Below, in pieces: positions 1-8,303 of a stretch of 64,000 nt of DNA. The notes beneath the pieces are model-generated. The model saw nothing but the letters and a program-made list of their open reading frames with translations, did not search any database and was not told the origin of the DNA. Made by a program: the position numbers and the translations under genes. Source of the DNA: Phycisphaerales bacterium (GTDB taxonomy: Bacteria; Planctomycetota; Phycisphaerae; Phycisphaerales; UBA1924); the NCBI GenBank assembly GCA_040217175.1, contig JAVJNT010000002.1:1-64000 (forward strand), given 5' to 3'. Position 1 is the first letter of the stretch. Every line of letters starts with the position of its first letter.

Positions 1-330
1 CAGGCGCGTGCCATCCACCGACATCGACGTCCCGAACCCGTCGCCGAACGCGGCTTCCGGCGGCACGATGGTCTGGGTGCCCTCCCAAAGGCCCGTGGCT
101 TCATTCCATAGGTAGACGTACACCGCACCAGTCGCACACCCAAAGGGCTCGGTGCAGAGCGTGGGCGCTTGGAAGTCCGCGATGATCGCCTGCTGGCCGG
201 TGAGGGCCACGGCGTTGCCAAAGCTGCTGATCGTGTCGTGCGGTGGCGGCACCAACACCTGAGGGTCGCACTGGGCAAGGGCACTGCTCGAACACGTGAG
301 CAAGACAACGAGCGAAACGAGCAGCTTCAT
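1..330 (-). CDS. Secreted FG-GAP-like repeat protein, N-terminal part only
   Basis: The gene starts at the ATG on the complement of 328-330 and is cut by the left edge of the window after 110 codons. The first ~19 residues (MKLLVSLVVLLTCSSSALAQ) form a clear signal peptide, so the product is exported. The mature part has hydrophobic stretches with Gly-Ala-Val-Tyr-Val-Tyr and Phe-Gly-Asp-Gly-Phe-Gly, as in FG-GAP/integrin-like propeller repeats. It resembles the start of the protein at 1378-2763 (both have Leu-Val-Pro-Pro then Ile-Ile-Ala-Asp), so the two are probably paralogues placed either side of smpB. The rest, including any C-terminal dockerin-like module, lies outside the window. No enzyme function can be assigned. 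Confidence 0.75.
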   Translation of the reverse strand, partial: MKLLVSLVVLLTCSSSALAQCDPQVLVPPPHDTISSFGNAVALTGQQAIIADFQAPTLCTEPFGCATGAVYVYLWNEATGLWEGTQTIVPPEAAFGDGFGTSMSVDGTRL

Positions 331-401
331 GCTCCCATTCTGACCCGAAGCCGCGGCCGATGCAAGGGAATTCTCCCAGACCCCCTCCCCTACCATCCCC
401 C

Positions 402-902
402 ATGGCCAAGAAGCCACGCAAGCCAAGGCCCGTCATGATCGAGAACCGCAAGGCGCGGCACGAGTATGACATCCTCGACACGCTCGAGGTCGGCATCCGC
501 CTCACCGGTAGCGAGGTCAAGAGCGTCCGCGATGGCAAGGTGAGCCTGGGCGAGGGCTACGTGCGGGCCCAACTCACGCCGCTGGCCCTGGAACTCCACT
601 CGGTCAACATCGCCGAGTTTCCGCCCGCCCAGGGCCACCAGCACATCCCCACCCGCGTGCGCACGCTGCTGGCCCACAAGCGCGAGATCACCAAGCTGGC
701 CAAGGCCAGCGACGAGAAGGGCATCACCCTCATCCCCCTGCGGCTCTACTTCCAGGGCCCCTACGCCAAGCTCGAGATCGCCCTCGCCCGCGGCCGCGGC
801 AAGGTCGACAAGCGGCACGCCATCGCCGACCGCGAGATGAAGCGCGAGCTCGACCGCTCGATGAAGAGCCGGCTGAAGGGCGGGGCGGGGGCGGTTGGGT
901 AG
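402..902 (+). CDS. smpB: SsrA-binding protein SmpB
   Basis: SmpB binds tmRNA and brings it to stalled ribosomes in trans-translation, in the cytoplasm. The 166-residue product has the family hallmarks: an N-terminal ENRKARHEY segment, GxxLTGSEVKS-like sequence in the beta-barrel, and a basic C-terminal tail (DKRHAIADREMKRELDR) that folds into the ribosomal A site. The start at 402 (MAKKPRKPRP) is preferred because the upstream in-frame extension is Pro-rich and unlike the family, and the resulting length is close to the usual ~155-165 residues. It is divergent from the secreted protein at 1-330, with only 71 bp between start codons. The tmRNA gene itself is not in this window. Confidence 0.96.
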   Translation: MAKKPRKPRPVMIENRKARHEYDILDTLEVGIRLTGSEVKSVRDGKVSLGEGYVRAQLTPLALELHSVNIAEFPPAQGHQHIPTRVRTLLAHKREITKLAKASDEKGITLIPLRLYFQGPYAKLEIALARGRGKVDKRHAIADREMKRELDRSMKSRLKGGAGAVG

Positions 903-1377
903 AGAAGCGACGAAGCGACGGAGCGACGGAGGGAAGAGAGGCACGGAGGCACGAAGGGATGGGAAGCCGGGGCCCGAGAACCCCGGCGGTGCCCTCAGAC
1001 TTATCTGGACGTGCGGCGAAGCTTATCTGGACTATCGCGGCCGTGCACCCGCCCTGGCGGCGTGCCAGGGGCGTTTTCGTAGCCCGCCACGGCGGTCATC
1101 GAATTTTTCGAACGGGTTCGATGGAGCATCGCACGCCTTCGATGGTCCATCGCACGCCTTCGACGGGCCATCGAACGCCTTCGACGGGCCATCGCACGGC
1201 TTCGATGGGGCGTCGAACGCCTTCGATGATCCATCGCTTGCCCTTGATGGGGCATCGCATGCCTTCGATTGGGCTTCGCACGCGTGCGACGACCCGTGTG
1301 ACGTCCGTGCACGGCCCGCGTCATCGGCGGGCACACTGGACGAGACAGCCTTGCAACCCGCCCCGCGATCGACGACA
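903..1377. other. Repeat-rich intergenic region after smpB
   Basis: This 475-bp stretch holds no supported gene. Positions ~903-960 carry a purine-rich run based on AGCGACGG and GGCACGGAGGCACGAAGGG; the latter recurs at 2770-2805. Positions 1117-1284 are a 21-bp tandem array, listed separately. Several frames stay open here because the repeat period is a multiple of three, so long ORFs across it are not evidence of coding. The stretch also contains the 5' region of the secreted protein that starts at 1378. Confidence 0.6.
1117..1284. repeat. 21-bp tandem repeat, eight copies
   Basis: Eight consecutive 21-bp units begin at 1117, 1138, 1159, 1180, 1201, 1222, 1243 and 1264. Consensus is TTCGAYGGNCCATCGCACGCC, with degenerate half-copies on both flanks. 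Most units contain a short dyad, CGATGG-N-CCATCG or a near variant, so each could form a small hairpin or bind a dimeric protein. The period equals two turns of B-DNA, which would place all dyads on one face of the helix. It lies about 95 bp upstream of the start at 1378. Confidence 0.85.
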
Positions 1378-2763
1378 ATGAGGAGCATGCGATCCGCCAT
1401 CGTGCCCATCATCGCGCTGGCCCTGCCATCCTCCGTCCCGGCCCAACTCGCCCCCTGCGAGACCCAGCGGCTCGTGCCGCCGGTCTTGAGCGACTGGGGC
1501 GAATTCGGCGGGCACGTGGAGATGAACGAGCGGCACATGATCATCGCCGACTGGCGCGACGGGGCGCTAGCCGTGCCGGCGGGGTCGTACCTGCACGGCG
1601 GCGTGCATGCGTACCGGTTCGACGACGCTTTGGATCGGTGGGATTTGATCCAGACGATCTACCCGGCCGACATCGACGCGGGGCACCTCTTCGGCTTCCA
1701 CATCGACCTCGACGTCGATCGTCTGATCGTTGGTGGTACGGGCAGCGACCTGGGCGGCGCAAACGCCGGTGCGGCGTACGTGTTCGACTTCGACGGTGCG
1801 CAGTGGATCGAGACGGGCGTGCTCCTGCCCAGCGAGCCCGAGGCGGGCGGGGGCTTCGGCGAGCGCGTCGCCATCAGCGGCAGCGTCGCGGCCGTGACGC
1901 AGAGCGGCGCGGTGTACGCCTACGAGCAGGTCGGCCGCGATTGGCGCTTCGTGCAGCGCCTCGACACCGCCACGCCGCCGGGCACGGGGACGGGCTACGG
2001 CGTCGGGCTGGCGATCGATGGTGAATGGCTGGTGGTGGGCGAGCCGTTGAACAGTGAGATCGTCGTTCAGGGCGGCGCGGCGTACGCGTATCGGCGAGGT
2101 ACGGAGGGTCGATACGAGTTGGTTCAGGTGCTGCGGCCGGAAGGCACGCCCGACACGATCCAGATGAATTTCGGAGAATCCCTTGATGCAGGCCCAGCAC
2201 ACTTTGTTGTAGGTGCACCGCGGGACTGGCAAGGTGCGGTATATGTTTACACTATTCTCGGTGGGCATTGGATAGTGGAGCAGCGACTCGCCTACTCAGG
2301 ACCAGACACTACTACTTTCCTGGGAAATAGCGTTGACTTGCATAACGACTTCATCGCCGCTGGAGCTTCGTTTGAAGACCCCTTCGGCGCTGGCGCCGGT
2401 TATACATATCGGCGTGGCCTCGACGGTATATGGCGGCAGATCCAGCGATCAGTCGCAGCCACACCTACATCCGGTCTCGGCGATGGCGCCGCAACCAACG
2501 GCTGGTACTCCGTCTTTGGCGCTGATGACGAGTGGGTGGTCGGCACCGAGCGCGACCCGCTCGGCGCAGTCCACGTCTACGACCTCTCGTGTGCCGTATG
2601 CCGCCCGGACCTTGACGCCGATGGCGCCCTCACCATCTTCGACTTCCTCGCCTACCTCAACCTGTTCCAGGACGGCGACGCCTTAGCCGACTTCGACGGC
2701 GACGGCGAGCTGACGATCTTCGACTTCCTGGCGTTCGAGACGGCGTTCGATGCGGGGTGTTGA
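1378..2763 (+). CDS. Secreted FG-GAP-like protein with C-terminal dockerin-like module
   Basis: The 461-residue product starts at 1378 (or the in-frame ATG at 1387) with a signal peptide ending near Pro-Ala-Gln. The frame remains open upstream only because it runs through the 21-bp repeat, so the signal peptide decides the start. The body has repeated GAVYVY/AAYVF-like and FGE/FGD motifs, typical of FG-GAP propeller repeats in exported proteins. The last ~55 residues contain two DxDGDGxLTIFDFL repeats bounded by an early Cys and a final Asp-Ala-Gly-Cys. That is the calcium-binding dockerin-like ending seen on at least four other proteins here. It is probably surface-attached or exported. The ligand or partner is unknown. 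Confidence 0.8.
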   Translation: MRSMRSAIVPIIALALPSSVPAQLAPCETQRLVPPVLSDWGEFGGHVEMNERHMIIADWRDGALAVPAGSYLHGGVHAYRFDDALDRWDLIQTIYPADIDAGHLFGFHIDLDVDRLIVGGTGSDLGGANAGAAYVFDFDGAQWIETGVLLPSEPEAGGGFGERVAISGSVAAVTQSGAVYAYEQVGRDWRFVQRLDTATPPGTGTGYGVGLAIDGEWLVVGEPLNSEIVVQGGAAYAYRRGTEGRYELVQVLRPEGTPDTIQMNFGESLDAGPAHFVVGAPRDWQGAVYVYTILGGHWIVEQRLAYSGPDTTTFLGNSVDLHNDFIAAGASFEDPFGAGAGYTYRRGLDGIWRQIQRSVAATPTSGLGDGAATNGWYSVFGADDEWVVGTERDPLGAVHVYDLSCAVCRPDLDADGALTIFDFLAYLNLFQDGDALADFDGDGELTIFDFLAFETAFDAGC

Positions 2764-2769
2764 GAAGAG

Positions 2770-2854
2770 AGGCACGGAGGGACGAAGGCACGGAGGCACG
2801 AAGGGGGAGAGATCCGACCCTTCGTGCCTGCGTGCCTCGGTGCCTTCGTGCCTT
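2770..2854. terminator. Long imperfect hairpin between convergent genes
   Basis: The arms at 2770-2805 and 2818-2854 are near reverse complements built from GGCACGAAGG units, with a ~12-nt loop. The hairpin sits between the convergent stops at 2763 and 2858, so it could end transcription from both sides. There is no long T-tract. The left arm matches a shorter run at ~933-955, so the element is also an interspersed repeat. Confidence 0.55.
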
Positions 2855-2857
2855 CCC

Positions 2858-3487
2858 CTAAAACTCCGCCCCCGCCAACCACTCGCTCGGCAATGCCCCC
2901 AGCGCCTGGGCGATCATCAGCAGGCTCTCGAGGCTCGGCAGGTGGGCGCCGCGCTCGATGCTGCTGAGCTGGCTGACGCTGACGCCCGAGGCCTCGCTCA
3001 GGTCCTTGAGCGTCCAGTCCTTGGCCGAACGCGCCAGGCGGATCTGCCGGCCGAGCGCGGCCCGCAGCTTGTCCTGGGGCCGCACGCCCAGCGCGTACTC
3101 GGCGGCCGCCTGGCCCAGCACGCGCGAGAGTTCGGCGGGCTCGAAGGGCTTGGTGACGTAGTCGAACACCTGCCGCTTGAAGGTCTGCCGCATCGAGTCC
3201 ATGGTCGGGTGGCCGGTGATAACGATGACGCACAGCCGCTCCCACCGCCGGCGGAGCTCCTCGAGCACGTCCTCGCCGCGGTCCTTGCCCATGTTGATGT
3301 CCAGCAGCACGACCTCGGGAAGCTGGGCCTCGCACGCGTCGTAGAGGGCCGCGGGCGTGGCGACCACGCGGATCTCGTGCCCGCCCTCGGCCAGCAGCGT
3401 CTCGAGGTACTCGCGAAAGTCCGCGTCGTCGTCGAGGGCGACGATGCTGAGGCTGGGCAAGACGTCCTGCTCGATCTGACTGACCAT
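2858..3487 (-). CDS. Response regulator with receiver and Xre-type HTH domains
   Basis: This is a 209-residue cytoplasmic regulator. Residues ~12-130 form a receiver domain: acidic pocket Asp19-Asp20-Asp21, phospho-acceptor Asp63 in VLLDINM, Thr in VITGHP and Lys in YVTKPF. Residues ~145-205 form a Cro/C1-type helix-turn-helix (LKDLSEASGVSVSQLSSIERG). The receiver-Xre combination is less common than receiver-winged-helix. The start at 3487 (MVSQIEQD) lies 16 bp after the stop of the hydrolase gene, so it is probably the last gene of an operon with the hydrolase and the FAD oxidoreductase. No histidine kinase is adjacent, so the input is unknown. It may act on DNA or as part of a phosphorelay. 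Confidence 0.85.
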   Translation of the reverse strand: MVSQIEQDVLPSLSIVALDDDADFREYLETLLAEGGHEIRVVATPAALYDACEAQLPEVVLLDINMGKDRGEDVLEELRRRWERLCVIVITGHPTMDSMRQTFKRQVFDYVTKPFEPAELSRVLGQAAAEYALGVRPQDKLRAALGRQIRLARSAKDWTLKDLSEASGVSVSQLSSIERGAHLPSLESLLMIAQALGALPSEWLAGAEF

Positions 3488-3503
3488 GCAGAACGATAGG
3501 TTC

Positions 3504-5987
3504 CTACCGCCAGGCGCTCTGGGATTCATCGACCGACCAGTCGGGCGCGAAGAAGCCGGCACCGATCACGCCCATCAGTCCGCCATCGGGCCCGGCTGCG
3601 AGGACGTCGGGCGTCAGGAGCAACCAGTCGGGATAGCCCACGCCCGAGATGAAGTACCGTGACTCGTCGGCCAGGCGGCGGCCGGTTGGACCGGTGCCCG
3701 CGACGACGCCGACGAGCGCCGCATTCGTTCCGGTTCGCGGATAGGCGAAGAACGCGGCGACGTCGTCTCGCTCGATCGTCCGATCCCCCACCGTCGCCGC
3801 GCCGCGACCGATGCGCACCGGTGCATCGCCGAGCAGCTCGTCCCACAACCGGTGCGAGTCGGCGCAGCCATACAGGATCACGTTACGCTTCGCGTTGATT
3901 TCGGCTTGCGGATCGAAGGCCGTATCGGGCACGACGTCGACCGATCCGTTCGCCCGGTACTGCCAGGTGTCGGCGTCGTAGCGCGCCTTGGCCATGGCCC
4001 AGTCGTTCTCTTCCTCGGTGCCGCCGGTGGCGTATACGAAGGCCATGCGGTTCTGGAAGGCGTGCTTGAAGGGGCCCGCGCGGTGGGCGCCCTTCAGGGC
4101 GGCGTCGAACGCTGAGACCAGGCGCCAGGGCGCGTCGAGCGTCTCTCGCTCGAAGCTCGAAGCAATGGCGTCATCGAGCGAGAGCGCCTGTCCGTCGATC
4201 GTCACCGCTGATGGCGGCTGGTCGGCGAAGGCGGCGGGCTTCAGCGTCAGGGCGAGTACGTTTTGGGTGGTGACCTCCACGGGCGAGTCCGCTGTCGCGC
4301 GCGCAACCTCGACCCTGCTCGGCATCATCGCCTTCGCCTGTCGATGGATCGAAAACAATCGTGCCTCGCTGCTGATGGCCGGATTGATGGTGGTGAACGA
4401 CTCACGCTGCGGCGTCAGGTCGATGCTGCGCTCCTCGAAAAACCGCATCATCGGCGGCCAGTCGACGCACTGGTTGCCCCACCAGTGCCCGGCCCCGGGC
4501 CGCTCGTAATAGGCAAAGTCTGGGTGGAACGCACCGAGCCGCTCTCGCATGAAGCGGGCCTGGCTCACGGGCACGTTGTTGTCCGCGTCGCCGTGCAGCA
4601 CGTAGACGCCTAGGTCTCGGTAGTTCTCTTCGAGCAGCAGCGTCCGGCTCGCGTTGTTGGCGGTGTTCAGGATCTGGCCGACGGGGTCCGCCTCGTCGAA
4701 CTGGCCCGCGCCGCCGTAGCTCCAGAAGTCTCGCCAGCCCGCGCTGGGCCCGATCGCCGCGAACCTGGGCGCGAAGTGGGCCCCGATCTGCCACGTGCCG
4801 TGGCCGCCCATGGAGTGGCCGGTGAGGTACGTTTGCCCGGCATTCTCGTGCCCATAGGCCTCGCGGGCGTGGGCGAGCACCTCAATCGCGTCGAGCCTGC
4901 CCCAGTCCTCCCAGTCGAATCCGAAGGGCCGGCGGTTGGTGGGCGCGACGATGATCGTGCCGTCCTTGTGTGCGTACGCGTTGGCCTGGTTGCGCGCCTC
5001 GACGCTCGCGCCGTGCAGGGTCAGGATGAACGATTCGGGCTGGGTCCCGTCGATGGGTGGCGTCACGGCGTAGTACTGCACGCTGCCGTCGATGTCGCTG
5101 ATGAACGTCCGGTCGTGCTTCCGCGAAGCTTCCCTTCGCTTGAGCGAGAACTCGCGAACGCCGGTGTCGACGGCGTCCGTGCCCGCGGCCACGGCACGAG
5201 CACGAACGACCAAGGGCTCCTCGCCATCAACGGACTCCGGCATCGGCGTCACTCCGACCTTGCGGACGCCCAGCGGCGCAACGCCCCCGAGGCCGAGCGT
5301 CAACGCTCGGGACTGCAGGCCATCCTCGCTCGTCGACTCGCCGCGAATTCCGAGCAGTTGGTCCGTGCTCGCGTTGGCCACCGGGGCGGCGAGGAAGAGC
5401 GGAGCGTCCATCCCTGCGATCACGTGCGGCAGCGTGTGGTCGGCATCCAGCCACATGAGGCTCGACTCGGGCTCGCGCAACTCGACACGCAGCCTGCCAC
5501 GCCCACCCCGGAACAGCAGTTCGTTCTCGCCCTCGCGCAGCTCGATCGGCAGCGCCGTGATGCCCAGGTTGTACACGTCGCCCCCGCGCCGCTCGCCGTT
5601 GACGATGACGTGTCGATGGCCCCGGGCGTGGAGCATGACCACGGCCCGCTCGCTCGATCGCACGCGGACGAACGCGTAGCCGCCCGAGAGCGCCCGGTCG
5701 TTGAACAGGCCGTCGTCGTTGCTCTCGATCAGCCGCCACGCTGCGCTTCGGCCGTCGGCGGCTTCGATCGTCTCGCCAGCGACGGGCGGCGACCACGTGC
5801 CGCGAACGAGCCGCAGCTCGACCGGATCGCTCACGATCAGGCTTCGGCCCCCGCGCGACAGTCGTTCGAGCGCCAGGGCTTCCCGAACGATCACGGCGTC
5901 CGAGCCCGCTTGCCACTCGACGACCGCCTGCGCGATCGCGGGCACGCCGCAGCACAGGAACGCAACCACTGAGACGATGATCCGCAT
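3504..5987 (-). CDS. Secreted prolyl-oligopeptidase/PHB-depolymerase-like alpha/beta hydrolase
   Basis: The 827-residue product starts at 5987 behind a strong GGAGG. Its signal peptide ends near Ala-Ile-Ala-Gln20, which indicates export. The catalytic domain (~300-510) shows GHSMGGHG with nucleophile Ser392, a VLHGDADNNVP acidic loop (Asp467 or Asp469) and His501 in GAGHWWG, in the expected order for alpha/beta hydrolases of the S9/esterase type. About 290 residues precede it, probably beta-rich and perhaps substrate binding, and ~320 residues follow. The substrate could be a peptide, polyester or carbohydrate ester and cannot be decided here. It sits 32 bp after the FAD oxidoreductase and 16 bp before the response regulator, all on the same strand. 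Confidence 0.82.
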   Translation of the reverse strand: MRIIVSVVAFLCCGVPAIAQAVVEWQAGSDAVIVREALALERLSRGGRSLIVSDPVELRLVRGTWSPPVAGETIEAADGRSAAWRLIESNDDGLFNDRALSGGYAFVRVRSSERAVVMLHARGHRHVIVNGERRGGDVYNLGITALPIELREGENELLFRGGRGRLRVELREPESSLMWLDADHTLPHVIAGMDAPLFLAAPVANASTDQLLGIRGESTSEDGLQSRALTLGLGGVAPLGVRKVGVTPMPESVDGEEPLVVRARAVAAGTDAVDTGVREFSLKRREASRKHDRTFISDIDGSVQYYAVTPPIDGTQPESFILTLHGASVEARNQANAYAHKDGTIIVAPTNRRPFGFDWEDWGRLDAIEVLAHAREAYGHENAGQTYLTGHSMGGHGTWQIGAHFAPRFAAIGPSAGWRDFWSYGGAGQFDEADPVGQILNTANNASRTLLLEENYRDLGVYVLHGDADNNVPVSQARFMRERLGAFHPDFAYYERPGAGHWWGNQCVDWPPMMRFFEERSIDLTPQRESFTTINPAISSEARLFSIHRQAKAMMPSRVEVARATADSPVEVTTQNVLALTLKPAAFADQPPSAVTIDGQALSLDDAIASSFERETLDAPWRLVSAFDAALKGAHRAGPFKHAFQNRMAFVYATGGTEEENDWAMAKARYDADTWQYRANGSVDVVPDTAFDPQAEINAKRNVILYGCADSHRLWDELLGDAPVRIGRGAATVGDRTIERDDVAAFFAYPRTGTNAALVGVVAGTGPTGRRLADESRYFISGVGYPDWLLLTPDVLAAGPDGGLMGVIGAGFFAPDWSVDESQSAWR

Positions 5988-6019
5988 GGGCACCTCCGTG
6001 CCCCAGCCTACGGCCCGCC

Positions 6020-7315
6020 TCAGGCCGGCGTATCGCTCAGGATGGCCTCGGCGCATCGCTTGCCGCTCGAGAGCGCCCCGTCGATCGACGCGTTCTCGAG
6101 CCAGTCACCGCATGCATACAGGCCGTCGCCCACGCGAACGGGCCACTGCGGCGTCGCTGCCCGATCCGTGGACTGGTTCGGCAGTGCCCGGTCGATGCGA
6201 TCGACGTGGATGATGCGGGCGCCGTCCATCTTCTCGCCGAACCAACGCTCGAGCTGGGGTCGGCACGCGGCATCGAGTGCAGCGTCATCGGAATGCGATG
6301 CCAGAATCTCTGGATCGATCACGTTGGCGTAGACGAGGTGCCGCCCCGGCGGCGCGTACTCGGGCGCCACGGCGCTCATCGTGGCAAGGTGGTTGACCGG
6401 CCCCTCCCCCTCGCCGTCGAGCACGAGGATCGGATCGTCCGTTGGTGGCTCCTGCACCGCGTACGAGATGGTCGCGGTGGATTGCCACGAAACAGCCGGC
6501 GCCTCGACGTCGGCGTGCCCTTCGAGCAACCGCTCGGTCGCGTCGCCCTCGGTCGCGATCACGACCGATCGGGCTTCCCACCGATCGGCAGCCGCGTGCA
6601 CCGTCCAGTTGGCTCCGGTGCGCTCGAGACGCTCGACCCTCGTCCCCGTCCGGATGGCGTCCGCCGGCAGGCCCGATTCGATCTGCTCGGGGAGTCGCCC
6701 CATGCCGCCGGCGGGCACGCACGTGCGCCCCTGGGCGAACATGCGAAACACGAACTCCAGCATCCGGCTCGACGTGTCGAGCGCCGGGTCGAAGAACACG
6801 CCGCCAAAGAACGGTCGGAAGAAGCGATCAATGGTGGTCTGATGGAACCCCGCCTCGCGCAGCGCATCGATCGAGCGGCGATTGGGTCGCTCCCAGATGC
6901 TGTCGACCGAGCCCGCAAGAACACGAAGCGAGAACTCGGCCAGCCGCAGCTTGTCACGCATGGTCGCGACGGGCGTACGGAATCCACGCAGTGCGTCGCC
7001 CGGCTTTCGCCTCGGATCCGCCACGCGGTGGAGCTCGCCATCGTGAAACACCAGGGCGCCCGGGTAGAAGCTCCGCAGGTCCAACGCGTCGTAGTCGAAG
7101 GCCTCGGCGGCGTGCGGGTAGGCCGTCAGGAGGACCTGGAACCCGCGATCGACGAGATAGGTACCATCGTCCGACTCGATCCGCTCCGTGCGCACACGCC
7201 CGCCGCAGCGGTCGGACGCTTCGAGCAGCACGCACTCGTGCCCGGCTGCATACAACACGCGGGCGCAGTTCAGGCCCGCCATGCCCCCACCAATGATGAT
7301 CGTGTTCGTCGCCAT
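6020..7315 (-). CDS. FAD-dependent amine-oxidase-family oxidoreductase
   Basis: The 431-residue protein opens with a dinucleotide-binding fold (IIIGGGMAGLNCARVL, then LLEASDRCGGRVRTE) characteristic of the flavin monoamine oxidase/protoporphyrinogen oxidase/phytoene desaturase superfamily. It closes with the matching FAD motif (GDGLYACGDWLENASIDGAL). The start at 7315 (MATNTIIIGGG) is chosen because it puts the GxGxxG motif near the N-terminus, behind an AGAGAGGGA ribosome site. There is no signal peptide, so it is probably cytoplasmic or peripherally membrane-bound. It is divergent from dtd, with 33 bp between start codons, and likely heads the operon with the hydrolase and regulator. The substrate is not recognisable. 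Confidence 0.85.
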   Translation of the reverse strand: MATNTIIIGGGMAGLNCARVLYAAGHECVLLEASDRCGGRVRTERIESDDGTYLVDRGFQVLLTAYPHAAEAFDYDALDLRSFYPGALVFHDGELHRVADPRRKPGDALRGFRTPVATMRDKLRLAEFSLRVLAGSVDSIWERPNRRSIDALREAGFHQTTIDRFFRPFFGGVFFDPALDTSSRMLEFVFRMFAQGRTCVPAGGMGRLPEQIESGLPADAIRTGTRVERLERTGANWTVHAAADRWEARSVVIATEGDATERLLEGHADVEAPAVSWQSTATISYAVQEPPTDDPILVLDGEGEGPVNHLATMSAVAPEYAPPGRHLVYANVIDPEILASHSDDAALDAACRPQLERWFGEKMDGARIIHVDRIDRALPNQSTDRAATPQWPVRVGDGLYACGDWLENASIDGALSSGKRCAEAILSDTPA

Positions 7316-7348
7316 TCCCTCTCTCGAGACACTGGAGCGAGCCGCGTC

Positions 7349-7804
7349 GTGCGAGTGATCGTCCAACGCGTTTCTGAAGCCAGTGTCACGCTCCCTGAAG
7401 AGGGCGATGTTAGCGGCCAGATCGCCCGGGGCCTACTGGTGTTCGTTGGACTGCAGCAAGAAGACACGGACGACATGCTCACGTGGATGGTTCACAAGCT
7501 CTTAAACCTGAGAATCTTCCCAGACAAAGATGGAAAGATGAACCTGTGCGTGACCGACATCGATGCGGGCGGCGTCCTGCTCGTCCCAAACTTCACCGTC
7601 GGGTGCGATATCGGCAAGGGACGCCGACCGAGCTTCGATCGTGCCATGCCGCCGGATGCAGCACGTGAAATGTTTCGCGTGTTTGCAGGGAAATTCGTGG
7701 GGAAGATTGGTCGAGTACAGACGGGGACGTTCGGGGCCCACATGCACGTCACGGCGTGCAACGACGGACCGGTGACGTTCGTCATCGATGCGCCGAAGTC
7801 CTAG
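7349..7804 (+). CDS. dtd: D-aminoacyl-tRNA deacylase
   Basis: DTD hydrolyses D-amino acids (and mischarged Gly) from tRNA in the cytoplasm. The 151-residue product starts at GTG 7349 (VRVIVQRVSEASV), which aligns with the MRAVIQRV start of the family. The GKGRRPSF segment and the C-terminal GPVTF motif (Gly-cisPro) are present. The usual SQFTL motif reads PNFTV, keeping the Thr but changing the Ser-Gln pair. The 3' end overlaps the convergent YkgJ-type gene by 23 nt. The start lies in a 33-bp gap shared with the FAD oxidoreductase, so the two promoters must overlap each other or the coding sequences. Confidence 0.93.
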   Translation: MRVIVQRVSEASVTLPEEGDVSGQIARGLLVFVGLQQEDTDDMLTWMVHKLLNLRIFPDKDGKMNLCVTDIDAGGVLLVPNFTVGCDIGKGRRPSFDRAMPPDAAREMFRVFAGKFVGKIGRVQTGTFGAHMHVTACNDGPVTFVIDAPKS

Positions 7805-8303
7805 GCGAGAGACCGGCAAACAGCGACAGCATTGCCCGCCATTCCATGTAGCGATAGGGGATGCTGGAGGCCTTGTGCAGGTCCTTCACCATGCCGTGTG
7901 CCCGCTCGGTCAATGCCTCCTTCCATCCCTCGGCCCGCGGATCGCAGAAATACGTACGACAGCCGACCGGCTTGATCGCGTGCACCCCGCAGAGCGTGCC
8001 GATCTGGAACGGGCATCCGCCTCGCCGCACCGCGTCGGCAACCGCCGCGGTCGAGAGCTCTGGATGCTCGGGCCCCAGTTGTTGGATGCACCACGCCGCC
8101 TCGAGACCCGTCACGTAGAGCCGATGTCCGTAGGACTCGAAGTTGCAGCATCGACCCGAGGCGACGCATACGGGAGCGTGAACGCCAACCTGGTCGGCGA
8201 TCATCCCGTAGATGGCCTCGAGGCGTTCGCTGACCGATGGCCGAGCAGCCGCTGCGAGCCACGCCCGGGCATCGGACTCGTCCTGCGCGTCGAACTGGTG
8301 CAT
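7782..8303 (-). CDS. YkgJ-family cysteine-cluster protein (second of pair)
   Basis: The 173-residue cytoplasmic protein has the YkgJ (zinc- or iron-chelating) Cys pattern: Cys in VCVASGRCCNF, then CPFQIGTLCGVH and CRTYFCDP. The family probably binds a metal or Fe-S cluster, but its biochemical role is poorly known. Its ATG shares one base with the TGA of the preceding YkgJ gene (TGATG at 8305-8301), which indicates translational coupling. It is the last of three tightly linked minus-strand genes (SpoIIE-type phosphatase, YkgJ, YkgJ). It is only distantly similar to its neighbour, so the pair may be an old duplication. The 3' end overlaps dtd. Confidence 0.8.
   Translation of the reverse strand: MHQFDAQDESDARAWLAAAARPSVSERLEAIYGMIADQVGVHAPVCVASGRCCNFESYGHRLYVTGLEAAWCIQQLGPEHPELSTAAVADAVRRGGCPFQIGTLCGVHAIKPVGCRTYFCDPRAEGWKEALTERAHGMVKDLHKASSIPYRYMEWRAMLSLFAGLSPRTSAHR

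Noticed and set aside
1117-1284. CRISPR array
   Set aside because: Units are 21 bp with no unique spacers, and there are no cas genes.
895-2763. 622-residue open frame through the 21-bp repeat
   Set aside because: The frame stays open because the repeat period is a multiple of three. A signal peptide at 1378 gives a better start.
6206-7348. Upstream extension of dtd
   Set aside because: It runs antisense through the FAD oxidoreductase. Alignment to the DTD family puts the start at GTG 7349.
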